64,000 nucleotides of DNA from Isochrysis galbana (lineage: Eukaryota; Haptophyta; Isochrysidales; Isochrysidaceae): NCBI GenBank assembly GCA_018136815.1, contig CM030938.1:4231448-4295447 (forward strand), in the 5' to 3' direction. Position 1 is the stretch's first letter. Each line of letters starts with the position of its first letter. Shown here one piece after another: positions 29,954 to 42,642 of the stretch. The notes beneath the pieces were generated by a model that saw nothing but the letters and a program-made list of their open reading frames with translations, did not search any database and was not told the DNA's origin. The position numbers and the translations under genes were made by a program.

Positions 29954-32329
29954 ATGGCGTCTTCCTCGGGCGCCACGCTTCATGATCTTCGACAGGAGGA
30001 CAAGCTCAAGATTGGCAACTTGCTGCGAGAGCTCGCAAGGGCGCAGAGGCAAGGACAGCAGGCTAACCTTGAGAGGACTCAGTACGCCGAGAGGCTCAAG
30101 CAGATGAGATCGCAGAACCACCTGATTGTCCAGGCGAGCGGGGCCAACACGCGCGTGTTTGGTGTATGGGGAGGAGTCGGACGGTCGGCGGGACTGGGGG
30201 AGGCAGGGAGGGGAGGGGCGCTAAGGGGGAGGGGAGGGGAAAGAGGGACGCCTTCCGAGAAGCCCCTTTCGCTGCGAGGACCGCTTGCATTTGATCCGTA
30301 CGTTCGCGCCTTGCAGGAGACGGTCAAGCTGCGCGGAAAGTTCCGCCAATCGCTCAACCTGCTCAAGACGTATCAAGCACGGCTGGGCGACGCGGCATCC
30401 AGCCAGTCGAAGAAGGAGGAGGCAGCCGATCAGCCTGTGGAGGAGCCTCAGCCGCAGCGACGGGCAGCGGGCATCACGGCCAAGGCGAGTGTCCGTGATG
30501 CGATCGCGTCAACACCGGCTCAAGCGGCTGCCAATCACAATGCCGATGGTGCTGCAGTCGCGCCGATGCGCACGCCTGAAGACGAGCCTACCGAAGCGGC
30601 TCCTCCTGAAGAGGCAGAGGCCACGCGTCTGCAGGTATGCGGAATCCAGGGAGATGGGCACATCTTGCGGGAAGTGGTGTTGGCGCTCTCGCGTCGTGGG
30701 CGTGCTCCACCTGACTGATACCGTCTCACAAACCCCCCCTGCCAGGTATTGGAGACCCTTCGAGAGCGATTCCCCAGGGCTGCCGCCGCCTACGAGGCTC
30801 GTCTGAGTAGGGAGCAGAATATTGTGACGGGCGACACGGTCACCGACCGCTCTGCATCAAGGGAGGCTGCTGAGGCTGCTGAGGCTGCCAGTGCCAGAAT
30901 GACCACTCACCCGGATCGCGCGGCAGACTATCCGACGGCTGTGGCGATCCGCGCAGATCCCGTGCAGCACAGACGGCAGGAGGAGCTCGGCCCACGATCG
31001 GTTCCTGCTCCAGCGCCATCATTGCCGACCCAGTATTGCACTGCCCACCACCCGGCTGAATCGGAGCCATCAGCTGCCGAGCCTTCACCTATGCTGACCG
31101 ACCAGCCCACGCGGCGGCAGCTACCCGATACAAAGCCAGCGGGTGGTACGCCGCACCTCGATGACGCCGGCCCAAAATTGACGAGCACGTGCAGTGCTTC
31201 AATCAGCCCGGCGGCGAGCCGAGGCGCTTCTGAGGGTGTGACAGCTACTGCCGCTCCTCGCGCACCTAGCGTGGCTCCGCCAACACCAGAAGTCGAGACG
31301 CGCGCTCGACCAGCTGCTCAACCACCACCTGCTGGTCATGTTGTAGCGCCCGCCCGGCCATCGCTTTCTACATTCGCGGCCGCGAGCGGACAGACCAGCC
31401 AGGATCGGAGCACGACGAGCGGCGCCCCTGTGCACGAGGCGGTAGATCGGCTCGGAGCTGGCCTGACTCTCTCCGAGCCCAGCTCCAGCCGCGTGCCGCT
31501 CCCACCACGACGGGGGCCCAGGGTGCCACAGCCGCCGCCATCGCCAGTGCCGCCACTGCACGGCGATGCACGTGCGGATGCGGCGCCGCCGCACTCACCC
31601 TCATGGTCGATCGAGCAGCCGCCTTCACTGGCTACACGTGCCGCTGTCCGAACGCAACCTCAGACCAACTTATCATTGGCTTCCGTGATGCCGCCGGTGA
31701 CCTCGGCAGGCGTGTGCCCTATGGCGGGCATTCCACAAGCAAGCCTTTCGAGCGTGCTTCCGCATGGAGTCGCGCCACTCCCACCGTCCCGTGCACAAGG
31801 GCAGCGCTTGCGCTCGACGGTCGACATGGAGCACACCGCACGTCCTCGGCGTCCCAAGGACATAGAGGGGATTTACTCGCCATTCGGCGGCATGTCCCCA
31901 GCGAGCCTCGTAGAAGACTCTTGGATGACGCATGCCCGGCCTCGTCCTGCTCTTCCCGTCTCTGTGGGAACAGCAACAGCAGGAAGCTTTGGCTCAGTGC
32001 GCACTTCGATCACCTCGAGCAGTATTGCTACACACAGCGTAGGGGAGGCAGATGAGATGGACGAGTTGCTGGACATCATTTCTGGTGTTGACAGTCTGCA
32101 TGTTGCACAGGGGCACCATTCGGCCTACGGGGATGCGCCGCGGGACCCTCACATAGCACGAGGCAGTCGAGTCAGTGTGCGCAACGACGGCGCCGCCACG
32201 GGCACCCGAGGGAGGGTGGGCAACAAGCAAGATCCGCGTGGCGAGCGCCGTGCGCTCGCCTCGATCGGCAATGGATCCAGGCCTAGCCCGAGTGGGCGTT
32301 CCAAGCGTCCTGAGTGGGTTTCGTGGTGA
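29954..32329 (+). CDS. Hinderin-like coiled-coil protein
   Basis: Exons 29954-30133, 30317-30634 and 30746-32329, giving 693 residues. The N-terminus reads DLRQEDKLKIGNLLRELARA, YAERLKQMRSQNHLIVQ, ETVKLRGKFRQSLNLLKTYQ. From memory this follows the N-terminal coiled coil of animal hinderin (KIAA1328: L-x-x-EDK-x-x-I-x-NL-x-KELAR... QN-x-LI), a little-studied coiled-coil protein. That match works only if 30134-30316 is removed, which makes the first intron a GC-AG intron (CAG|GCGAGC...TTGCAG); its 183 nt are in frame and stop-free, so retention would add 61 residues. The second intron (111 nt) is GT-AG, phase 0. Exon 3 is Pro/Ser/Ala-rich, likely disordered, with two short conserved-looking patches near its end (RRPKDIEGIYSPFGGMS and DEMDELLDIISGVDS). 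Confidence 0.65.
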
Positions 32330-33205
32330 TGGTTTGTCCGAAAGGACGATACCGATTGAGCTTGTCTCTGCGTGCGCGTGAAAACCAAGGAAGACCACCG
32401 CCTCGGTTAGGCTATGATATCTGAAAGCGCTCACAGGCTACGCAACTCCCTTTGAAAACTCCGGCGTCTGGCTTCTGATAGTGAGGTAAGCGAGAGGATC
32501 GCGTGTGCCATGTGCAGGTATCGCCCGGGGCAATTCTGGAGCTATACGGCCGCGTTGATTACCATGTTGCGTACGCATTTCGTTGTACTGCGGAGTATTT
32601 GTGTGTGTGCAACTGTATGCAGCAGGGCACTTTCTTGGCCTCCCGCCACTCGTCCGAGTGACGCCCAACTTCCCACCATCTCGGCTTTGCTGCCTCTTAT
32701 TCCTCCTGTCGTCGTTGCCGCGCATATGATTGCCTTGATCGGTCACGTAGCCATCTGCACACCTGCCGCTACCTTGGAGCCTTGGTGGTTGGAGCGCACC
32801 TCGACGAAGTAATCCGAACTAGTTGTATTGATGTCGCATAGGACACTAAGAGACAAGCGATGTATGCTTATGCTCATATCCATATACTCATGACTCTTCA
32901 TAATTCAAATAACGTTTATATCCAAATAAAACTTTAAATTTTTAACAAATTTTTATGGGTCGCGGCGCGGCAAAGGAACGGGACTAGCGCGCACACAAGA
33001 CAGGACTCCCTGCCGCGGCGAGCGCAAGCACCCTTCCCCCTTGTGCCACCCAGCTCTTCACTAGCTTACTACCTGCGCTAGCCGGAGCACCCCTCCCTCC
33101 ACACTCAAGCAGCCCCCCACGCCAGGATCCTGTTTTGGTCTCGCAGGCAAGGGGGCCTAATGGGAGGGTGAGGAGCAACTCCTCAGAGAGGAGCTGTGGG
33201 GAAGG
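32330..33205. other. Intergenic, no supported gene
   Basis: Mixed DNA with an AT-rich patch around 32860-32960. The 3' end of the LINE lies at the right border. Nothing else seen. Confidence 0.4.
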
Positions 33206-36160
33206 AAAAAAAAATCTTCTTAAAATTCCCCGCTACGCGTGCGGCGTGAGGCAGTGTGCTAGTGTACCTCCCTACTACCCAACCTTAACCCCTGACAACC
33301 CCCTCCCCCTTTCCCAGTTCCCTCTTTATCGGAGAAGCTGGTTCCGGGGAGGCCGCGCGCGCTGCTTCGGCCGGGAGTTGGAGAGAAGGGGGCTGGAGAC
33401 TGTGATTCGTCCTTTATGCTAGTGTTAATTCGGGTTGCCTTCTATTGTATATCGTGGGATCCTCATTGATATCCTCCGCGGTTTCTTCTAAGACGCGGTA
33501 TTAAGTGCCTTAGGTGATGTTACGGATGTCTAGACCTCTCGCCGCCTGCAGGAGGTCTTCCGATGTTCCTAGGTTGAACTCCTTGTCCACCGTGTAGAGC
33601 GGACTTATCAATTTCTTAATGTGTTTGTTACTCGGGGCGTGTAGCCCCATATTCTCTCGTTGTTTTTTCAGCCTCTGAAAGAACCCGACTTTCGCCGTTA
33701 CTAATAGGTGGTATCTCGCAAGGATCGCTCTTAAGATCGACCTAACGGACCTTCCGTCCGCGTTGCCATATTGGATGTTATAAAAGTCAGTTAGGATGTA
33801 CCTCCACGCCAGGATGCCTAAGTATCCCGAGGAGGGGTGCGGTCTGTCCACTTGATAGCAGAAAAGTCGTTGGGCTGTCTCGGATCCCGGCCTAAGGCTA
33901 ATCCCCAGAAGTCCTTCTATGAATTCAAAGATGGGCTCCGTCGCGATACATGAGGCCAGGTGGGTGGAGCTTTCAGGGGCTATGCCGCAAAAGCGGCATG
34001 TTGGATCGTCAGCAAAGCGGTTCGCTGTAGCTAACCTCCTATGTAGGACATGTTTGAAATGCAAATAAGAGTCTCTAGGCGTCAAAAAGTTATATTTGTA
34101 TAGTTGCGATATTTGTTTCCACTTTCCCGAGAGGACCGGTAACCTTTTTTCCCATCTTAGTGTGGATTTTTGTGTTTTGGTTTTCCTCAAAGCGAGGAAC
34201 GCTTTAGTCAAGTCCCTGACACTTACATCCTCTAGTGTTGTACGCGTGCCGTTTAGCATGTATTCTTGAGGTAACGGGTACGCCGTTTCCGCCGGGCCGT
34301 CGTACGCACGTCCCCACTTCAGCGGGGTGTATAGTTCGTCGGGCAGTAGTTGCGGGCTAATCCGCTCGTGGATGTGGGGCTCTCCCATGACATTGAGCTG
34401 GACTTTGTGGTAGTCGCCTCTTCGGCGCAGATAAAAGTTATGGTCTATGTCAACTAGGATCTCGCCTAGATCGTGTGCGTCCGGATCTTCCTGAGGGACT
34501 ATCTCTTGCTCCTCTGGAGCCGGGGGCGGAGTCTTCGCTTGTTTTCTAAGAAGGTTCATATAATCGAAAGTGGTATGTATTAGTCTTGATCTCGTCCACT
34601 CAGAAATCTTTTCCCACGACTTAAGAAAGGGGCCTACCGATATGTAATTTCCCCTATGGCGTATCCAACGTTCTCCGTCCGGCAAGTAAGCCGCGCATTC
34701 TTCCATAGTGTAGACGTCCCCCGTATCCGGGTTTATGGTGTTGTGAACAATAACTGTCTGTAGAGACTCCCATTTCGACCTATGTGAGTGATGAATAGCC
34801 GGAGGCTTGTGGAAAAGATTGTGCCATATCGGGGAGCCCTGAGTGCCTTCTCGTGTGATTTCTCCCCTAAGGAAGTTGATCCTTCTAAAGTTTTCCAGCG
34901 CGTGCTTCCAGAAGGCCGGGAGCGTGTTATTGCCGCGAATGCTAGCCGTGAGGCTCTTCGAGTCGACCTTCGAAAAGACCGCCGCTCGCCCTAAGGGGGT
35001 GCGGCTGAACCATTGATCCAAGACTATCTTCCACTCCGCCATTGACGGGTTAAGATATCGGACTATCCATATCGCTTGGATATCGCTTGAAGTGCGCGTG
35101 TATGTTCGACCATAGGAAGTAGTCCGACCCCTAGTAGGGGCCCGTTCTCATTAGCCCCCACTCTCGGGTAAGCCGGAAAGGTTATCCATCTTCGACCCTC
35201 TTGCGAGGAGCCCAGTTCGTCCGCCCGTAGTCGGGGGGACCTATCCCATAGTATGGTTTGAACATCAGAATCTATAGCCTCCATGAACCAGGCCGGGGGG
35301 GTGGACGTGGACAGCCAATATCTTGGCGTTCCGTATATTATGAAGTTTACGAGTAGCGTCCTCCCATGAATGGAGAGGCTCTGAATCCCTTTCCACGCCG
35401 CGACTTTTTTCTTTAGCTTGGCGTAAAGCTTCTCCCAAAAGGAATCATTGTCGGGTCCCTCCCAGAATGGTACTCCTAGTATGGTTGCGTATTCTCCTTC
35501 ACCTAGTGTTTTAAGGTAATCTAGCGCCACGGGGACTCGCGCTCCTGTAAGAGATCCCATGCGTATTAGTATACTCTTCCTTTTGTTCACTCTAGCCCCG
35601 GTGGCGGCTCCGTAGATGTCTAGAATCTGCATCGCCTTTCCTAATGACTCGAAAGAGTTCGCTAGAATTTGCGTATCGTCCGCGAATTGCGAAAGTCTCA
35701 GCTCTCTAGGCCCTATCGTGATTCCCCTCATCTCGGGATCGGCGTTGATTAAGCGCGTCAGGCCCTCGGCCACTAAGAGAAAGGCGAGGGGAGATAGCGG
35801 GCACCCTTGAGGCATACCACAATGTATCGTGAAGGGGTTGCTACGCCTTCCATTGGCCTTGATCCACCGGGTCGGAAGTGAGTCCGTGTTCGTTAATAGC
35901 GTTAGCCACCTAGAGTAGCCGGGGCCGAAGCCCAATGCTTGTATCGCTTTATGATAATACTCCCAGCTGACTCTATCGAAAGCTTTTTCCCAATCTATGG
36001 CCAATGCTAGGCCCTCCTCGTCCGTGTCGTCAAGATACGCTTGTACTAGCTTCAGAAGATGGGTGGCTTCGCCTATCATGCGCCTGGGTACAAAGCCTAC
36101 TTGCTCCTTGGAAATAATGGTATGGATCGTCAGACAGAGGGCTTCATTCGGGCGGCTCCT
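33206..36160 (-). mobile_element. 5'-truncated LINE with reverse transcriptase
   Basis: Minus-strand non-LTR retrotransposon. The RT part (36160 to 35063) shows the LINE motifs ALAIDWEKAFDRVSW, GMPQGCPLSPLAFLLVAEGL and LSQFADDTQILA (catalytic FADD). The downstream part (35042 to 33510) has the LINE C-terminal region (LPAFWKHALENF, GSPIWHNLF) and a zf-RVT-type zinc motif CRFCGIAPESSTHLASC. Around 35045-35065 a one-base shift and stop separate the two parts; otherwise frames are long and open. Upstream of EQVGFVPRR similarity stops, so the endonuclease and RT fingers are missing: a typical 5' truncation. The 3' UTR runs to 33206, ending in AGCGGGG-type sequence and a T-rich tail on the element strand. 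A second copy with the same 3' end lies at 61021. Confidence 0.92.
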
Positions 36161-37019
36161 AGGGCCAGCGAGGCTAGCGTGGGATAGGCAGGGGGGGCGA
36201 GGGAGGGGCTGAGCCCCAGCCTCCACTAGGGGTTTCTTACCGTTCTTGCTCTGGCTCCTGCTCCTGCTCGCCTCGTTCCGCGCGTGCAGAGGCGAACAGC
36301 TCTCGCCATCGCATGCACGCCGTTGCAGTGGCAGTGGCGGACGTGGACGTCGACGACGAGCTCGTGGCCGTCGCTGAGATGAACCTTCGGCTGTCGCCCT
36401 CACTCTCACTCTCTATCGTCACCCTGGCCTGCGTGTTGCCACCAGCATGGGCCGGACCTTGGTTGGGGCATGAGCGCTGGCTCGCTGGCTCGTGCCCCCC
36501 TTTCTCCGCTTCCCGCCTCCCACTTCCCGCTCCCACGCCCCCCCCCCCCCCATGTATTACCCCCCCTCGGTATTCTCCTCGCCCCCTCCCAAAGTACCTA
36601 TATTTCGCGAAATTTTGAACGAAATGACCACAAGAAATAGTTGCCCAAATTTCGAAAAAAAATTCCGAAATCCTGGCCTGGCCCTAGTCCCCCGGTAGCT
36701 CTCGGTAGGGCTGTTGGCGATCGGGTAAAAATTTCCCCCCGATAGCTCCTGGGGGGCGTTGGCTCCTGGGGGGTAACATATACAAGCTACACAATACAGC
36801 CCTTCGACCATCTCAATTCACAATTCACACGTTGAGGATGAGAGCCTGACCAACCAAAGGGGACTACTTTGTGCCAAGTTTAAATCTTGGGTTTCGAATA
36901 TGCAACGCGCGATGCCGGACTCGCGTGGCTTATTTGCAAGCCCACAGCTACGCCTTAAGAAGGCGGAGGAAACAGAGTACAAATTACGGCTCACTCGCTA
37001 CACTCGCATAATGGCCGCT
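36161..37019. other. Intergenic, no supported gene
   Basis: No gene found. 36237-36536 encodes only low-complexity peptides on either strand. A C-run sits at about 36539-36550. Confidence 0.4.
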
Positions 37020-40000
37020 TCATGGAAGATTTATATTCCTAAGAAACCAGCCGCGCGAGTCCAATTCAGTACCAATTCGCTCGCTTGCTGCCGAGATTTT
37101 TGCGTCATCTCTCCTAAGTCCTGCAGTGGCGTGGCCAACCACCTTGGAATGTTCGGCAACGCACTCAGGTCGGGAGTAGGAATGATGGGTCGAGGGGCGG
37201 CGGTGCAAGTCCAAACGGCTCAAAATCGATGGCGGGACGGACGACGTGGACGAGGTAGTGCTACTGGCCTTGTTAACATCGAGCACATATGCGACGACTA
37301 GATTGAGCATCAACGTGTGGCCTAAGATGAACCACGAGATGAAGAAGATCCGCGCCGCTGGTCCACAAATGGCGACAGTCGCATCCATCATCGTCTGCCA
37401 GTTGTTCACAATAAGGAGGGCGAAGAGAGTCACGAGAGCAGCCGCAAAGTCGTTGAAATTCATGAGGATGTAGCTGGCGGGCACGTCGTCGCCAACCATT
37501 GCGGCCCAGGCCTCCTCGTTGATCCTGCCGCCAAAAAGCAAGACGCCTAGTTGAGCGTAGAAGGTAAAGAGCGCAAGGAAACATGCTAGAAGGCCTAAAA
37601 ACTTTGGCAACAACTGCAAGAGCTGATGAGCAAAGGCGTCCGCAATTGTTAGGCGGAGGAGGCGGAGGAGCCGCAACGCACGCAAGCCGAAAACGAAGCG
37701 GACAAGTCGTGGAGTGTGCAACGCAGCAGGCGATGCCCAGAGCACCATGTCGCCCATCACCGAGGGCACTGTTACAGTAGCATCAATAAGGTTGCTCTCG
37801 GAGCGATTGAAGTCAGCACCCAACGCCCATGCCTTAGCGAGCAACTCGCTCGTGTAAATCATCGCAAAAACTGGTGCGCTGGCGCCGTAGATCGCCTGCT
37901 CTACGAACCGCCGCCGTAGAATTTCCAGCTCTACCTCGACAGCGAGTATGAGACCGTTGATGGCAATGATGGCGCCGATGGTGCGTTCGATTACGACCCC
38001 GTGTCTTTCGAGGAGCTTGCGTAGTTGTCGGCGGCGCCGTTCTAGCCATGATAGGCAAGACGGCAATGCGGACGTGGAGGATTCCACGCTGAGCTCGGGA
38101 GAGATCGCATGGCCCTCCCTCGCTTGTTGGCCCCCACATTCAAGTCCCGAGTTCGAATCGCGCCTCTGGCTCAGCAATAGGAGGCACTCCTCAAACACCT
38201 CTTGATCGAGGGCGTTACGGTCGATCGGCCCGTGCCCCTGTGGTTGGCCGTGTCGCATCGCGTCTAGTGCTTCCGCTCTCCTGTTTAAAAGTTCGCGCGA
38301 GAGAGCCGTGTCCAGTGCCGCGTGGGTTTCACCCTCGAAGAGAGAGAAGACAGGCTTCTGCACCCGGCCGAGCAATCGGTCAAAGTCCTGGAGCTCGACA
38401 TAGCCGTCTCCGCTGAAGTCCAGCTCCTTGAAGGCGGACGCAAAGGACGCGCGCATCGCTACAGCTGCCTTCCTCGCTGCCTCCTCGGCGTGTAGGCGAA
38501 AGCGCGTGACGACTGAGGCGAGAATGAGGTTCATCAAGAGGAAAAGGCCGAGCACGATGAAGAAGATGAACACGAGCGACGAGGCGCGCGCTTCACGATA
38601 CGCAGGAAGCATAACGTCCGGAAAATTCGAGGTGGTGAGAAGCACAAAAAGGGCCAGTAGAGCGCCCCCGAGCTCGTTGAAATCGCCACCACCTGCGGCT
38701 AGAAGGGGCTCACCTCCACCAAAGAGCAGAAGGAAAAGGATGGCCGTGAAGAAGAGGAGAAACAACATGAGGAGTACCCAGCCCGCTACCGCCGGTACAA
38801 CGGAGGCGACCTGGCCGATGACAGAGCGAGTGCGCTCGTACAAAGCCACAAACAATAGAGGGCGAAGGAGAGGATTGAGGAAGGCTAGCTCATAGTCAGG
38901 CAGCGCGGCCGAGATCGCGATGAAAGAGGCATCTACTACAATGAGAAGAAGCTGGAGCAGGTGCCAGCCCGAGGAAAAGAAAGAGCGCGAGGAGATGAAG
39001 CGCATCTTGAGCCACATCTCGCACAGGAAGACGCAAAGACAGCTCGATTCAAGGAGCAGCGTCGCCCACTCGGGCAGGATGGGCAGCGACGTGCGCGGCA
39101 CCCCAACCATGGAGCATGGCGGGCTATAACACCACACCGGTGCCTCAAAAAGAGCGAGGCTCATGAAGATGCCAGCATTGACATGTCGAAGGAGCCTGAT
39201 CGACGTGAGCAATCGTTGCGCATTCAGTCTCGCCGCCTCATCGCCGGGTAGCAGGGACCATTCTAGCTTGCGGTAGCGCCCGCGAAGCCCATCGTGCACG
39301 TACGCCGCGGCGCGCTCAATCCTTTCGTGCTGGCCGTCAGCCGAGGTGAGCCTTAACATTGACGAGATGCGTGGGAAACCATCTGACGGCCGTTCGCCCA
39401 GTGTGAAGAGTCGAGCAAGAGCGTTTCGTTGCCACAATAGCAAACCGAGTAGCAGAGCAGTTGTGGCGAGCGCGAGGGCGGTGAGCATTGGCGCCGAAAT
39501 GGCATCGGCTATGAGTATCACGGCGATCAGGAAACCCGCAAGGGATGACCACCGCGAGTGAAGGTTAAAGCCGGCGGCAAAGTGCGGCCGCGAGATTGCG
39601 GCAATGAAGCAAACCTGTCAGGGCGCGGGAGGCAGGGCCCATGGGACGTAATTCTGAGGATGCCGCGGTGATTGGGCGAAGGACAGGGGTTGCTCGGCTC
39701 ACCAGATTGATCAAGCACGCGGCGACCAAGAAGCAGGCGGTAACTAGCGGTGCCATCGCCTTCAGGTTCCCCTGCAGCAACGCCAATTGGGCAAGAGCCC
39801 ACGTCAAACCCAACGCCCTCAAAGGCCGCATGCCTTTTGTCATCTCGCTCACGCGAGCCGAAGCCCGAGGGCTACCTCGGTGACTTGCGACAGAGTCATC
39901 GCGGGTGTCACACGGCGCGAAAGCGTTAAGAAGTCGGAAGCCGGATTCTTGGGCACACGCATGGAGAACGCTCTGGGCCCCAAGAAGGTAGGAGAGCGCT

Positions 40001-41541
40001 GACGACAGGCATGCCGCACCGACGCCCAGCTGTCCAACAGGAAGCCCCGAGGCCTGAAAGATTGCGTCTTCGAGTACATGCGTGTCCATTTTCAGCACGG
40101 ACCGCTGGACGGATGCCGCGATGATTATTGCCGTCAAGAAATACCTGGAAGAGGCAGGAGAGAGGCCGCGACCGCGACTCATCCACCACATCCACTTCTC
40201 GTCACGGAGCACCCAATTCCCTCGCGCGTGAGCCCTGCTGGAAATCGGTGCAATGAAAAAGCATGCTTGTGGGTACAAGGCGGACGCACGTACAACCGAC
40301 GAAGACCAACGATGCAAGCGTGCCGTACGCGATCGAGCGGGTAGGTGTAGCGAGTTCGGTCGAGAGGTTGGACCCTGAGCACCGATACAAGCCGGAGTGA
40401 ACGGCAAATCCACGCAGCATGTGTAGGTCGTCGCCTCAACACTGTCCAACCATCTGCTGGCACCCCATGGGCGAGCTGACCTGCGATGACGCCAGTGAAG
40501 CCGGGGAAGATCATAGCAAAGCCGAGCGCCGCGGCACGTGGCGAGGAAAGTTCAGCTTCAACGTTTGAGGCCAAGGTGGCGCTTGATGCCTCGGTATGTC
40601 CAATGACATCATCGGACGTTGGCCAAGCCAAGCACACGAGCGAAGCGATGAGAGAGCTCAACAGCACGAGTAAGACGACCAGTGAGACGCGGCTTGAGAG
40701 CTGCACCCCATATGCGCATGCCCATGTGCAAATGGCCAGGAAAATTGATGCAAGCAATTGGTCGAGCTGTTGCTCTGTGAATATCCACGAGAGCAACCAA
40801 TCTTTCAGCCGTATATCAAGCCAGTGACTCGTCATCTGCGCGAAGCCCAAAGTGTTGAATGCGGCGTCTATAGTAAAGGCGAGATAAAAGGCCATCCCTA
40901 TCGCCTGGCCCAGCTCCCCTCCAAGTGATGAGCGTAGAGCAGCATACAAGCCTGGCTTTTTTCGCCCGTAGCCCGCATTGCTGTTGGATAGGCCGCCACC
41001 ATCCACGAGGCCTGCGAGCAAGGATAACGTCACTCAAGCTGCAACGATGCAGGCAGCAAGGCGTGTAGGCAAGGAGACAAAGGCGGAAAGCACCTGGCCA
41101 GCCCCGAGCACGCTCGCATTGGGGCCACCTAGCTGGATATCCTGCCGCTCTCTCACCCGCATCAGTGATTAGCGCGCAGAGTGCGAGAACGGTGAACAGC
41201 GAGAGTATGAAGCCGAGCGCGGTCAGCACAAGCGTGAGGCGCAATCCCGCTTCGCCTATGACAAAGCTGAGCAGCCGGAACAGCGCCACCCCAAGCACAG
41301 TGCCAGTACATGGGACAAAGACGCCGAGAAAAGTTCCTCTCAACGGCGATGCAGGCAAAGGGGACAGAGAAGGGGAAGGGGAGTGGGAAGGAGAAAGGGA
41401 AACGGAAGGGGGAGGCGAAGGGGAACGGGAAGGAGAAGTGGAAGGGGAAGGAGAAGGGGAAGGTTGGCTTGCCAGAGCCCAGCGGACGGAAGGCCGAGCA
41501 GAGAGCAAGCGCTCCGTAGCCGTCGACTCCCATGGGATCAT
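37020..41541 (-). CDS. SLC12 cation-chloride cotransporter fused to a two-pore channel
   Basis: Five exons: 41157-41541, 40481-41011, 40290-40374, 39703-40144 and 37020-39614. All four introns are GT-AG (88-145 nt) and the phases fit (1, 1, 2, 0); 1,345 residues. After a Pro/Ser leader comes an SLC12 core: LRGTFLGVFVPCTGTVLGVA, LYAALRSSLGGELGQAIG, FPGFTGVIAGSN then TPTRSIAYGTL, LGLTWALAQLALLQGNL, and INLVCFIAAISRPHF. The last SLC12 segments and the channel share exon 5 with no stop. The channel has two six-helix domains: pore I TTSNFPDVMLPAY (about 808), an EF-hand DFSGDGYVELQD (about 878), an S4 row LRALRLLRLLRL (about 1124) and pore II VNNWQ (about 1217), all two-pore-channel features. SLC12 proteins move Na+/K+ with Cl-; two-pore channels pass Na+/Ca2+ in vacuolar or endolysosomal membranes. 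The SLC12 C-terminal regulatory domain is absent, the channel taking its place. Confidence 0.9.
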
Positions 41542-41627
41542 CGTGCGAAGTGGCTGCGAAGTTTGAAGCGAGAGGGGAAGAAAAGGGAGAGGGGAAGGGA
41601 GGGATTAGAGCGGGGGAGGGGCGGGAA

Positions 41628-41984
<357 letters not shown>

Positions 41985-42642
41985 CGTTAACCCTAGTATA
42001 TACCTAAAAATGGATTTATGGGTGAGTGCGTTAGTAGGGCAAGGGGGTCATATATGAACCAAATTTTGGGCTGGGCGGGCTGCATATCGGCAGGATAGAA
42101 CTAATAAAATAATTAATGTTATATCCTAGCCAACCCCACTAGCCAATTGGACACAACTTTTCCGTCCCGGAATCCCGCCATGCCTGACGAGCCAGGTGTC
42201 CGAGTGCTACCGGGGGGAGGGGGCACTGCCCCCTCCCCTCGATATTTGTCCTCCCCCCAGTGCACGCACCGACCCCGCGCACCCCAGCAGCACGTCCTCT
42301 CCTCGAGTCCACGCTGGGGGAAAACAACGCAGGGGGGGGGGCACTCGTGAATGGGAGCCCAGAAGCGCTAATCTCTCTCGCCGAGGCGAGTGGCTGCGGC
42401 GAGCCGCGGCCCTTCCCTCCTGGTTCTGGTGCCCCCGTCTTCTCTTACCCAAACGGGGCGAGAAGACACGTAAACGCCGGAGGGGGGAGCTGCCACTCCC
42501 CCCTCCCCTCCCTCTTTCCTCTTCCTCCTCAACTATCGTTAAAACGATAGGGTCATGGAGCGCGCGCCGCCGCCCGCTCTCGCTGCCGCTGCCCTCGCCA
42601 TGATCAGGGTTGGGGTAACAGTACTGTTATAAGCTCTCAGTA
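41985..42642. other. Intergenic, no supported gene
   Basis: Mixed DNA with a G run near 42331-42340. No gene or repeat array that I can support. Confidence 0.4.

Noticed and set aside
37020-39521. Two-pore channel as a gene of its own starting near 39521
   Set aside because: The codon at 39519-39521 is GTG, the frame continues open into the SLC12 exon, and the upstream residues match the SLC12 C-terminal membrane segments. No stop separates them.
39565-40449. Minus-strand 294-residue frame as a separate gene
   Set aside because: It reads through two introns of the SLC12-channel gene; only the parts in exons 39703-40144 are protein-like.
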